From: Geobacteraceae bacterium
GTDB taxonomy: Bacteria; Desulfobacterota; Desulfuromonadia; Desulfuromonadales; Geopsychrobacteraceae
Length of the DNA stretch: 27,051 bases
Reading direction: 5' to 3'
NCBI GenBank assembly: GCA_027064785.1
Contig: JAMOPE010000441.1
Coordinates: 1 to 27,051 of the forward strand
Positions 1 through 6,968 of the stretch are shown piece by piece; position 1 is the first letter of the stretch, and each line of letters begins with the position of its first letter. The notes beneath the pieces were generated by a model. The model ran no database searches, was not told the origin of the DNA, and saw nothing but the letters and a program-made list of their open reading frames with translations. The position numbers were made by a program, and so were the translations under genes.

Positions 1-1115
1 TCATCAAGCTTGAGCTGGTTGAATTGCGCGGAAAATTTGCCAACCCGCGCCGCACAGAAATCCTTGATCGCACTGCCGATCTGACCCTCGAAGATATGAT
101 TGTTGAGGAAGATATGGTGGTCACCGTCACTCACGGTGGCTATATTAAGCGGAATGCTGTTTCGCTATATCGGGCACAGCGGCGTGGCGGTAAGGGGCGC
201 AGCGGCATCAAGCCGAAAGAAGAGGATTTTGTTGAAAACCTGTTTGTTGCTTCAACTCACTCCTACATCCTGATTTTCACCAGTCTTGGTAAGGTTTATT
301 GGCTGAAAGTTCATGAAATTCCGCAGGGTGGGCGCGCTTCGCGTGGTAAAGCAATCGTCAACCTGTTGCAATTGGCACCCGATGAAACGGTGCGGACGAT
401 TTTACCGGTCAAGGGTTTTGAAGAAGGAAAATATATTGTCACTGCGACGGCTCGGGGAATTATCAAGAAAACCGAGCTGATGGCTTACTCGAATCCCCGT
501 GTCGGCGGAATCATTGCCCTGACGATTGATGAGGGTGATAGCCTGATTGAAGCCCGCCTCACCGATGGTAAGCGTGATCTACTGCTGGCGAGCCGTGACG
601 GTAAATCGATCCGTTTCCCTGAAAGTGATATTCGCTCTATGGGTCGTCCTGCCCGTGGTGTTCGCGGGATGAATCTTGCTGAGGATGATGAAGTTGTCAG
701 CCTTCAGTCTGTGACCGATAATACTGCTCTTGCTTTGGTGACGGTCACCGAGCACGGCTATGGAAAACGGACTGATATCGAAGAATATCGCTCGCAAAGC
801 CGTGGTGGTAAAGGAATCATCACCATCAAGACCAGTGAAAGAAACGGCCGGGTTGTCGCTATCAAGATGGTTGATGATGAGTCTGATCTGATGTTTATCA
901 CCAACCGCGGTAAGTTGTTGCGTACCAAGGTAAAAAATATACGTGCGATTGGTCGGAACACTCAGGGTGTGCGGATGATGGTTCTCGAAGACGATGAAGT
1001 AATTGTTTCAGTCGCCAAACTGGCAGAGAAGGATAATGCAGATGGGGCTGCAGCAGCTGAAGAAGCAATTGAAGCAGGAGTTGAAACAGCAGGACCGCAA
1101 GACGGGGAAGTCTAG
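1..1115 (+). CDS. gyrA: DNA gyrase subunit A, C-terminal part (5' end outside window)
   Basis: This is the C-terminal portion of the gyrase A subunit, which breaks and rejoins DNA and, through its C-terminal domain, wraps DNA to introduce negative supercoils. The reading frame is open from base 3 and ends at TAG 1113-1115, giving about 370 residues. It covers the end of the coiled-coil/tower region and the six-bladed beta-pinwheel. The diagnostic GyrA box appears as QRRGGKG near base 180, and a related QSRGGKG lies near base 796; repeated blades have the pattern of a strand followed by a basic turn (RGIIKK, RGKLLRTK). The protein ends in an Ala/Glu-rich tail, which is common and disordered in gyrases. 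The 5' part is missing only because the window starts here. The last 80 bases are shared with the next gene. The identification is secure; ParC is less likely because of the intact GyrA box. Confidence 0.96.
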   Translation, partial: IKLELVELRGKFANPRRTEILDRTADLTLEDMIVEEDMVVTVTHGGYIKRNAVSLYRAQRRGGKGRSGIKPKEEDFVENLFVASTHSYILIFTSLGKVYWLKVHEIPQGGRASRGKAIVNLLQLAPDETVRTILPVKGFEEGKYIVTATARGIIKKTELMAYSNPRVGGIIALTIDEGDSLIEARLTDGKRDLLLASRDGKSIRFPESDIRSMGRPARGVRGMNLAEDDEVVSLQSVTDNTALALVTVTEHGYGKRTDIEEYRSQSRGGKGIITIKTSERNGRVVAIKMVDDESDLMFITNRGKLLRTKVKNIRAIGRNTQGVRMMVLEDDEVIVSVAKLAEKDNADGAAAAEEAIEAGVETAGPQDGEV

Positions 1116-1920
1116 CCGGAAATACTGGTTATTTTTCATCCTGATTGTGATTGTCGGGGCTACTCTGGTTCCTGTTTATCGCCAGCAGCAGTTGGCTGTT
1201 CCACAACAGTTGTTTTCTCAGGCGATCAAGCTTGAAAGTCAGGGGAAAATTGCAGCTGCGGAAGATATTTATCGTGAAATTTACACAAAATATCCACAGA
1301 CAGCGGAAGCAACTGAATCATTACTGAAAATTGCCAGAATAGAACAGTACGATCGGCAGGATGACCAGCTGGCATTGCTGAGCTACTTGCAGCTGGAACA
1401 CGACTATCCTACCAGTCCGCTGGTCTTGACGGCACGTGAAGCAGCAGCACAGATTATTAAATATACGTTGCGTGATTATTCCCGTGCTATTGAGTATTAT
1501 CACCGGTTGCTGGAACTTGATGGTGGGTCATCCGATCACTATTATTACGAAATTGCTGATTGTTATTTTCGGCTGAAAAACTATCCCCAGGCGCGGATAG
1601 AATTTGAAACACTACTTGAAAAATACCCGGACAGTCCCCTTGCCGCAGATGCTTCGTATCGGCGTGGGGGACTGTTTCTTCTCGAGGGGCGGGGAAAAGA
1701 AGCACGGGATGCCTGGCAACAGCTGATTGACATTCATCCCGACAGCCGCTTCCGCTTTTTAGCTGAACTGGACCTTGCTAAACAGCTTGAAGAAGAGGGT
1801 GTGTTTGAAGAAGCACTAAGCCGTTATCAACAGCTTGCAGCAGAGAAGAAAACCGCATTATTAAGTAAAAAAATTAGACATTTGCAACAACGGATTGCCA
1901 AAAAGAAAGGGGCTCTCTAG
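1036..1920 (+). CDS. Membrane-anchored TPR-repeat protein
   Basis: A 294-residue protein of unknown specific role. The N-terminus is very rich in Lys and Gln (about residues 1-28), followed by one hydrophobic segment (about 31-48) and then a long helical region with TPR character: repeated Tyr/Ala/Leu patterns and YPDSP or YPTSP turns typical of YbgF/BamD-like periplasmic TPR proteins. The topology is probably a short cytoplasmic N-terminus, one membrane span and a periplasmic TPR domain. I chose ATG 1036 because GAGAAGG lies 4-5 bases upstream; ATG 1042 is a close alternative. The gene begins inside the 3' end of gyrA in the +1 frame and ends directly against gpsA, so it is probably co-transcribed with both. 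A gene of this type follows gyrA in Geobacter relatives (from memory). It likely scaffolds an envelope complex, but no partner can be named. Confidence 0.8.
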   Translation: MQMGLQQLKKQLKQELKQQDRKTGKSSRKYWLFFILIVIVGATLVPVYRQQQLAVPQQLFSQAIKLESQGKIAAAEDIYREIYTKYPQTAEATESLLKIARIEQYDRQDDQLALLSYLQLEHDYPTSPLVLTAREAAAQIIKYTLRDYSRAIEYYHRLLELDGGSSDHYYYEIADCYFRLKNYPQARIEFETLLEKYPDSPLAADASYRRGGLFLLEGRGKEARDAWQQLIDIHPDSRFRFLAELDLAKQLEEEGVFEEALSRYQQLAAEKKTALLSKKIRHLQQRIAKKKGAL

Positions 1921-2928
1921 GTGGAGAAACAACTAGCTGTTATCGGTGCCGGAAGCTGGGGAACAACCCTTGCCAATCTGTTAGCGTCAAAATGGCAGAA
2001 TGTTACTCTGTGGTGTTACGAGACCGATCTTGCTGAACGGATGAGAGAGACTCAGATCAACGATCTTTATCTTCCCGATGTCAAATTGGCTGAAAACCTT
2101 CAGGTGACCAGTGACCTAGCAACTGCGGTCAAAGATAAAGACCTTATCCTTTTTGTGACCCCCTCACAGGTGACCCGACTCGTTTTACAGCAGGCCCTTT
2201 CTGATCTTCCTTCTCACGCATTGATTGTTTCAGCATCCAAGGGAATCGAAAATGACAGCTTAATGCTGTTGTCTCAGGTCTTTGATGAGGTTTTGCCCGA
2301 GCAGATGCACCGTCAGCTTGGATTCCTTTCGGGTCCATCCTTTGCCAAAGAGGTCAGTGCAGGAATGCCGACTGCGGTTGTTGCTGCTGCTCCTGAACTT
2401 GCTGTTGCCGAAGAAATTCAGCAGATTTTCAGTACCGAGCGATTCCGTGTCTATACCCATAATGATATAATCGGTGTCGAACTTGGCGGAGCGATGAAGA
2501 ACGTTATCGCTCTAGCTGCTGGGGTTGCCGACGGTCTGGGTTTCGGTCACAATACCCGGGCAGCACTGATTACCCGGGGGCTTGCTGAAATGACCCGGTT
2601 GGGACTTAAGCTGGGTGGATCGGCAGAAACGTTTGCCGGGTTGGCGGGGATGGGTGATCTTGTCCTCACCTGTACCGGAGACTTGTCACGTAACCGCAGT
2701 GTCGGGATTGAGTTGGGTCGCGGGCGTAAAATTGATGAGATTCTTTCGGGAATGCAGATGGTTGCCGAAGGGGTCAAAACAACCCTTTCAGCCTATCAGC
2801 TTGCCCGGAAACTGGATGTTGAAGTCCCGATTATCGAACAGATGTATTTGGTTCTGTATAAAAATAAAGATCCGCGCCAAGCAGTGAATGATCTGATGAT
2901 GCGCGATTTGAAAGCGGAAGCCGTTTAA
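1921..2928 (+). CDS. gpsA: Glycerol-3-phosphate dehydrogenase [NAD(P)+]
   Basis: GpsA reduces dihydroxyacetone phosphate to sn-glycerol 3-phosphate, the backbone for phospholipid synthesis, in the cytoplasm. The 335 residues match the usual family length. The N-terminal dinucleotide-binding motif GAGSWGTTLA starts at residue 9. The substrate-domain motif GGAMKNVIALAAG, with the catalytic Lys near residue 190, and the downstream LAGMGDLVLTCTG motif are both present. The start is GTG 1921, directly after the TAG of the TPR gene; AAAGGGG about 10 bases upstream serves as ribosome-binding site. No other start keeps the Rossmann motif intact at the right distance. The 0-base junction and the 9-base gap to the next gene point to one transcript. 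Nothing unusual is seen. Confidence 0.97.
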   Translation: MEKQLAVIGAGSWGTTLANLLASKWQNVTLWCYETDLAERMRETQINDLYLPDVKLAENLQVTSDLATAVKDKDLILFVTPSQVTRLVLQQALSDLPSHALIVSASKGIENDSLMLLSQVFDEVLPEQMHRQLGFLSGPSFAKEVSAGMPTAVVAAAPELAVAEEIQQIFSTERFRVYTHNDIIGVELGGAMKNVIALAAGVADGLGFGHNTRAALITRGLAEMTRLGLKLGGSAETFAGLAGMGDLVLTCTGDLSRNRSVGIELGRGRKIDEILSGMQMVAEGVKTTLSAYQLARKLDVEVPIIEQMYLVLYKNKDPRQAVNDLMMRDLKAEAV

Positions 2929-2937
2929 GGAGAGAAG

Positions 2938-3504
2938 ATGAAACACGTTATATTACTGACCTGTTGTTTTTTTCTATTGGTTGTTACGGCACATGCCGGA
3001 ACAATGGTTAAAATGAAGACAAATGTCGGCACGATCACAATAGAGCTGAATGATGAAAAAGCTCCGATCTCTGTGGATAACTTTCTTCAATATGTTGATA
3101 GTGGCTTCTATGATGGAACTATTTTTCATCGCATTATCCGAAATTTCATGATTCAGGGCGGTGGTTTTGACAAACATGAACAGCGCAGAGAAACACGTGA
3201 GCCGATTAAAAATGAAGCCGACAATGGTCTGAAAAATGATAAGGGAACCATTGCAATGGCACGGACCGGCGTTGTTGACAGTGCAACCAGTCAGTTTTTT
3301 ATCAATCTGGTTGATAACAATGCTCTCAATCATCGCGGCAGGAGTGCGCGGGATTATGGTTATGCCGTTTTCGGGCGGGTGATCGATGGGATGGATGTTG
3401 TCGAGAAGATAGGTCGAACCAAAACAATTGCGAAAAGTGTGTTGTTCCGCGATTATCCCGAGCCGCAGGTTATCATTGAATCGGTTCGCAGAGCCGATAA
3501 GTGA
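2938..3504 (+). CDS. ppiA: Periplasmic cyclophilin-type peptidyl-prolyl isomerase
   Basis: A 188-residue cyclophilin that catalyses cis-trans isomerisation at proline during protein folding. Residues 1-20 form a typical signal peptide ending in AHA, so the enzyme is probably periplasmic like E. coli PpiA. Core motifs are all present: FHRIIRNFMIQGGGF with the catalytic Arg at residue 65 and Gln at 73, SQFFINLVDN near 118-127, and YGYAVFGRVIDGMDVV near 140. A strong AAGGAGAG ribosome-binding site precedes ATG 2938. It lies 9 bases after gpsA and is likely part of the same operon. Cys 9-10 in the signal peptide do not make a lipobox. The symbol is assigned by resemblance to PpiA and not by orthology testing. 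Confidence 0.92.
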   Translation: MKHVILLTCCFFLLVVTAHAGTMVKMKTNVGTITIELNDEKAPISVDNFLQYVDSGFYDGTIFHRIIRNFMIQGGGFDKHEQRRETREPIKNEADNGLKNDKGTIAMARTGVVDSATSQFFINLVDNNALNHRGRSARDYGYAVFGRVIDGMDVVEKIGRTKTIAKSVLFRDYPEPQVIIESVRRADK

Positions 3505-3535
3505 CAGGTTAAGTTCCTTCTGACCGAGGTGAACC

Positions 3536-4279
3536 ATGTCGACGTTCCGGATTATGAGTTACCATATCAATGGTGCCCACAATGCAAGCGGTGAGCTTGC
3601 ACCGGAGCTGTGCGCGGCTGTCATCCGAGCGCAGCAGCCCGATCTGGTGATGTTGCAGCGGATTGGCTCTCCCATTGGAATCAGTTCGGTCAAAAAACTT
3701 GCAGACCGGGTTGGCCTGACCCATTATGGCCCCGATAGTGAGGGGAGCTGTTCCTATCTATCCCGTTTTCCCCTCAACCACCTTCAGGAATTACAGCTTG
3801 GTGATGACGGTCAGTGTGTTCAGGCTGATCTTGAGCTGGAAGATGAACGGGTTCACCTGTTCAACCTGACCCTTTCTTGGAATTACCGTAAGCGTCGTGA
3901 TCAGGTTCGTCAGTTGATGGGCAACCAGTTGCTGAATAATCCTAATTTACCCTGTGCCACAATCATCTGCGGTGATTTTGGGCTCCCCTGGTGGGGCAGT
4001 GGTCAGATTCCTCTCCAGGAGCATCTCCGGCGGGCTCGTTTTCCTGTCTGGCGTGCCAATTTTCCGGGAAAAATTCCTTTATGGGGACGGGATCGGGTTT
4101 ATTTCCGCGGTCCAATCCGTGCTCTGGCGGGCTCGGTAATCATGACAGCTGAAGCACGGCAGGCTTCAACCCACCTCCCGCTGGTGATGACGGTCGAGAC
4201 CCGCGATACCCGTCAGGTTCTAAAACTCAAAAAGAGAACGGCACTGGCAAGAAAGCAACCCAACCCTCTTTGTGGGTAA
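3536..4279 (+). CDS. Endonuclease/exonuclease/phosphatase-fold protein with degenerate active site
   Basis: A 247-residue protein whose layout follows the EEP superfamily (DNase I, ExoIII, Mg-dependent phosphodiesterases). Family landmarks are recognisable but altered: the first strand reads MSYHINGA where YNxxG is usual (His10 for Asn), PDLVMLQR has Arg42 where the metal-binding Glu normally sits, ICGDFG has Gly149 in place of the Asn of GDFN, and STHLPL has Thr212 in place of the Asp of SDH. Asp147, Asp186 and His213 remain. No signal peptide is seen. The start ATG 3536 has GAGGTG 7 bases upstream. The gene sits between the cyclophilin gene and nth with short gaps, so it is probably co-transcribed. 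The fold call is moderately sure; catalytic activity is doubtful, and the protein could be a binding pseudoenzyme. Confidence 0.72.
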   Translation: MSTFRIMSYHINGAHNASGELAPELCAAVIRAQQPDLVMLQRIGSPIGISSVKKLADRVGLTHYGPDSEGSCSYLSRFPLNHLQELQLGDDGQCVQADLELEDERVHLFNLTLSWNYRKRRDQVRQLMGNQLLNNPNLPCATIICGDFGLPWWGSGQIPLQEHLRRARFPVWRANFPGKIPLWGRDRVYFRGPIRALAGSVIMTAEARQASTHLPLVMTVETRDTRQVLKLKKRTALARKQPNPLCG

Positions 4280-4300
4280 TCACTCCTTTTGGAAAATCAA

Positions 4301-4945
4301 ATGATGAAGAAATCTGAGAAAGCACTGCAACTCCTGCAAGCGCTCGATGAAATTTATCCACAGGCACACTGTGCCCTTAATTATCAGAATCCGTGGCAAC
4401 TGCTGGTTGCAACAATCCTTTCGGCGCAATGTACTGATGTCCGGGTTAATATTGTGACTGCTGAATTATTCAGGGTACTTCCTGATGCTAAAGCGATGGC
4501 TGAGGCGAGTCAGGAGCAGGTTGAAGAGCTGATCCGCACCACCGGATTCTTCCGCAACAAAGCTAAAAATCTGATTCACTGCGCTCAGCAGGTTTTAACT
4601 CTCCATCAGGGAGAGGTTCCAGCCGATCTTAAATCTCTGGTTGCTTTGAGTGGGGTTGGACGTAAAACGGCGAATGTTGTCCTAGGGAATGCTTTTCAGA
4701 TTCCCGGTATGGTGGTCGATACCCACGTCAAGCGCCTCGTCCGCCGGTTTGGCTGGACAAAATCGGATAATCCCGAGCAGGTTGAAAAAGAGCTGAGCAA
4801 GCTGCTTCCCGAATCGACCTGGATTCAGTGCAGCCATACGCTGATTGCCCACGGGCGCGCCTGCTGTAAAGCACCGACCCCAATTTGCAGTGCCTGTCCA
4901 GTCGTTGCCCTGTGTCCACGTAAAGGGGTTAATAAATCGAAGTGA
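4301..4945 (+). CDS. nth: Endonuclease III (DNA glycosylase/AP lyase)
   Basis: Nth removes oxidised pyrimidines from DNA and cleaves the resulting abasic site in base excision repair. From ATG 4301 the protein is 214 residues, the normal size. The helix-hairpin-helix LSGVGRKTANVV carries the catalytic Lys122, VDTHVKRL carries the catalytic Asp140, and the [4Fe-4S] loop is complete as C189-X6-C196-X2-C199-X5-C205. The numbering is offset by only two from my recollection of the E. coli enzyme. The frame also allows TTG 4289, but GGAAAA 4291-4296 lies at a suitable distance before ATG 4301; ATG 4304 is equally possible. It is the last gene of the run starting with gyrA and is followed by a terminator. 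Confidence 0.96.
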   Translation: MMKKSEKALQLLQALDEIYPQAHCALNYQNPWQLLVATILSAQCTDVRVNIVTAELFRVLPDAKAMAEASQEQVEELIRTTGFFRNKAKNLIHCAQQVLTLHQGEVPADLKSLVALSGVGRKTANVVLGNAFQIPGMVVDTHVKRLVRRFGWTKSDNPEQVEKELSKLLPESTWIQCSHTLIAHGRACCKAPTPICSACPVVALCPRKGVNKSK

Positions 4946-4952
4946 AAAAAAG

Positions 4953-4987
4953 AAAAAGCCCCGCAACAAACGTTGCAGAGCTTTTTT
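4953..4987. terminator. Bidirectional intrinsic terminator between nth and the cold-shock gene
   Basis: A hairpin with the perfect core GCAAC/GTTGC around AAAC extends through mismatches to an outer AAAAAGC/GCTTTTTT stem. It gives a T-run on the plus strand and, read the other way, on the minus strand. It sits between the convergent nth (+) and cold-shock (-) genes, where it can end both transcripts. Confidence 0.75.
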
Positions 4988-5044
4988 GGTATACCCTCAA
5001 AGACCTCAATCACCAGCAGTCGTTACTGCCGGAATCGGTCGAAA

Positions 5045-5245
5045 TTAAACTTTATGTACGTTAGCTGATTGAGGACCTTTATCCCCCTGGATGACATCAA
5101 AGGTGACGCGATCACCTTCTGCCAAAGATTTGAATCCTTCAGACTGAATAGCGGAAAAGTGGACGAACACATCGGGACCATTGTCTTGCTCGATAAAGCC
5201 GAAGCCTTTCGAATCATTGAACCATTTTACTGTACCTTCTGCCAT
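5045..5245 (-). CDS. Cold-shock domain protein (CspA family)
   Basis: A 66-residue single cold-shock (OB-fold) domain that binds single-stranded RNA and DNA, acting in the cytoplasm as an RNA chaperone. It has the full family signature: [15 protein letters not shown] including RNP1 (KGFGFIE), RNP2 (VFVHFS), and the C-terminal half [21 protein letters not shown]. The start ATG at 5243-5245 (minus strand) has AAAGGAG about 8 bases upstream. The gene is alone, convergent with nth, and faces the restriction-modification island at its back. Whether it is cold-induced cannot be read from the sequence; the upstream region has an A+T-rich leader but no cold-box that I can recognise. Confidence 0.96.
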   Translation of the reverse strand: MAEGTVKWFNDSKGFGFIEQDNGPDVFVHFSAIQSEGFKSLAEGDRVTFDVIQGDKGPQSANVHKV

Positions 5246-5666
5246 GCTTTTACTCCTTTATACGTTTTTAACGAGGGCAACCGAGACACGATAAAATTGC
5301 TTCTATCATAAGCATAATTTAAAAACAACGTTATTTTTTAATGATATAATCACTTTGCCCCATAAAACATGGTGAAAATAAGATAAAAACTTTTCATAAT
5401 GAAGACACCAAATGGCAAATGACGGGTTGGATAGTGTAAGAACTTTTTCTGTTTCAGGTCGTATTTGTCGCTTGGACACTGGTCAGGAAGTAATTTTCTT
5501 CCAGAGTGGCGGTTTTTTTGAATCATGTATTGCTTGAATTGATGGGTTAGTTGTTTTTTTCCAATAATTTTTGGTGATAATACCATGCACAAGAAGGTTG
5601 TCGTAGGGACGAAAAGCGGACATAATGACCTCAAATAATCCCTATATTTTTGAGGACTAAAGTATT
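5246..5666. other. A+T-rich intergenic region between the cold-shock gene and the R-M island
   Basis: About 420 bases without a supportable gene. It must hold the divergent promoters of the cold-shock gene (-) and the methyltransferase (+). For the latter, plausible -10 elements are GATAAT 5576-5581 (with TTGTTT 5551-5556 at a long 19-base spacing) or AATAAT 5563-5568 (with TTGATG 5539-5544 at 18 bases). Neither is decisive. A small inverted pair GGAAG/CTTCC lies near 5487-5503. The minus-strand frame at 5350-5634 gives a protein-like run I do not recognise and do not call. Confidence 0.5.
5629..5655 (+). promoter_or_regulatory. Inverted repeat overlapping the methyltransferase ribosome-binding site
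   Basis: CCTCAAA (5629-5635) and TTTGAGG (5649-5655) form a perfect 7-base dyad separated by 13 bases, centred at 5642. The right arm contains GAGG, the only plausible Shine-Dalgarno before ATG 5667. The element could be a DNA operator for the methyltransferase's own helix-turn-helix, as known for SsoII-type methyltransferases, or an mRNA hairpin that hides the ribosome-binding site. The role is an inference. Confidence 0.5.
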
Positions 5667-6914
5667 ATGGACAAGACCCATCCGCTGGAACTATTAAGAA
5701 CAGCCCGGAATCGTTATACGCAGAAGCAACTTGCTGAAATTCTTGATGTTGATGTTAGAACTGTTCGTCGCTGGGAAGTTCGTGAGAGTGATCCTCCAAC
5801 TTACCTTTCAGATGCCATCAGACAGAGAATTCTTCCTTTGGTCGAAGATACTGGCGAGGAACACAGGCTGCGTTTTATTGATCTGTTTGCAGGCATCGGC
5901 GGTATAAGAATTGGGTTTGAAACACATGGGGGGAAATGTGTTTTCACCAGTGAATGGAACAAATTTGCTCAAAAAACCTATCTAGCCAACTTTCCCTTGT
6001 CTTCAGATCATATCTTTGTTGGTGATATAACTGAAGTAGATGAAAAAGACATTCCCGATCATGAAATCTTGTTGGCAGGTTTTCCCTGCCAACCATTTAG
6101 TATCGCAGGTGTTTCGAAGAAAAATGCCTTGGGAATACCCCATGGGTTTGAATGTACTACTCAAGGAACTCTCTTCTTTGATATAGCAAGAATAATTGCA
6201 GAAAAACAACCAAAAGCTTTTTTGCTAGAAAATGTCAAAAATCTTTTGTCTCACGATAAAGGGAATACGTTTAAGGTAATTATTCAGACTCTTCGTGAAG
6301 AGCTTGGCTATGAGGTCCACTATAAGGTTATTGATGGTCAGCATTTTGTTCCGCAACACAGGGAGCGCATTCTAATTGTTGGTTTTAAGGGAAAGACAGA
6401 TTTTTCATGGGATGGTTTGCAGTTACCAGAAAAAGGAGCTATTCGGCTTTCAGCGATTCTTCATCCACAAGATGGCAGTGAAAAACCAGAAGAACCATTT
6501 ACTGTTGGTGTAAAAGCAAGGGTTAATAGCAAGTACACACTGACACCAAAATTATGGGATTATTTACGAGCGTATGCAGAAAAGCATAGAAAAGCTGGCA
6601 ACGGATTTGGGTTTGGATTGGTCAATGCTGATGATATAGCAAGAACCCTGTCTGCCCGTTACTACAAAGATGGGTCGGAAATTTTAGTATCACAGGGGAA
6701 TCGCAAACGTCCAAGGCGGCTAACTCCTAGAGAATGCGCTAGATTGATGGGATTTTCTGATGACTTTATAATTCCAGTAAGTGACACTCAAGCGTACAGG
6801 CAATTTGGAAATAGTGTTGTCATGCCTGTTATGCAGGAAATAGCTCGTATCATGATGCCATATGTGAAGATGTTAAAAGAGGAAGAACAAGGGATTAGTC
6901 GGCGAATCGCCTAG
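5667..6914 (+). CDS. DNA (cytosine-5) methyltransferase, Dcm/EcoRII type, with N-terminal HTH
   Basis: A 415-residue C5-cytosine methyltransferase that protects DNA from the neighbouring endonuclease. Residues 1-60 form an Xre-like helix-turn-helix ([20 protein letters not shown], 18-37) instead of the unrelated N-terminus of E. coli Dcm. The catalytic part has motif [11 protein letters not shown] (70-79), motif IV GFPCQPF with nucleophile Cys141, motif VI ENV (188-190), motif VIII QHRER (230-234), motif [15 protein letters not shown] and motif X QFGNS (379-383). The target-recognition region, including GNGFGFG and [15 protein letters not shown], closely resembles Dcm/M.EcoRII as I remember them, so CCWGG (or CCNGG) with inner-C methylation is the likely specificity. 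The HTH suggests autoregulation, as in M.SsoII. The DNA is visibly more A+T-rich than the flanking genes, suggesting horizontal transfer. No vsr gene is adjacent. Confidence 0.95.
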   Translation: MDKTHPLELLRTARNRYTQKQLAEILDVDVRTVRRWEVRESDPPTYLSDAIRQRILPLVEDTGEEHRLRFIDLFAGIGGIRIGFETHGGKCVFTSEWNKFAQKTYLANFPLSSDHIFVGDITEVDEKDIPDHEILLAGFPCQPFSIAGVSKKNALGIPHGFECTTQGTLFFDIARIIAEKQPKAFLLENVKNLLSHDKGNTFKVIIQTLREELGYEVHYKVIDGQHFVPQHRERILIVGFKGKTDFSWDGLQLPEKGAIRLSAILHPQDGSEKPEEPFTVGVKARVNSKYTLTPKLWDYLRAYAEKHRKAGNGFGFGLVNADDIARTLSARYYKDGSEILVSQGNRKRPRRLTPRECARLMGFSDDFIIPVSDTQAYRQFGNSVVMPVMQEIARIMMPYVKMLKEEEQGISRRIA

Positions 6915-6968
6915 ATTGTGACCTGTTACACGTAGCTGTGTTACTGATTGTAAAATGGAGCTTTCGGA

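Noticed and set aside
2974..3537. 187-codon minus-strand frame opposite the cyclophilin gene
   Set aside because: Antisense shadow of a strongly recognised gene; its translation has no domain character.
4354..4362. Exact DnaA box TTATCCACA in nth
   Set aside because: Single copy inside coding sequence; one such 9-mer in 27 kb is unremarkable, unlike the cluster at 14466-14495.
5350..5634. 94-codon open frame on the minus strand in the gap before the methyltransferase
   Set aside because: No recognisable motif or domain, no convincing ribosome-binding site, and composition like A+T-rich noncoding DNA. It covers the region where the methyltransferase promoter must lie.
6915..6968. Repeated TGTTAC in the gap between methyltransferase and endonuclease genes, as a controller site
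   Set aside because: The two copies are short and direct rather than inverted, with no clear link to a binding protein.
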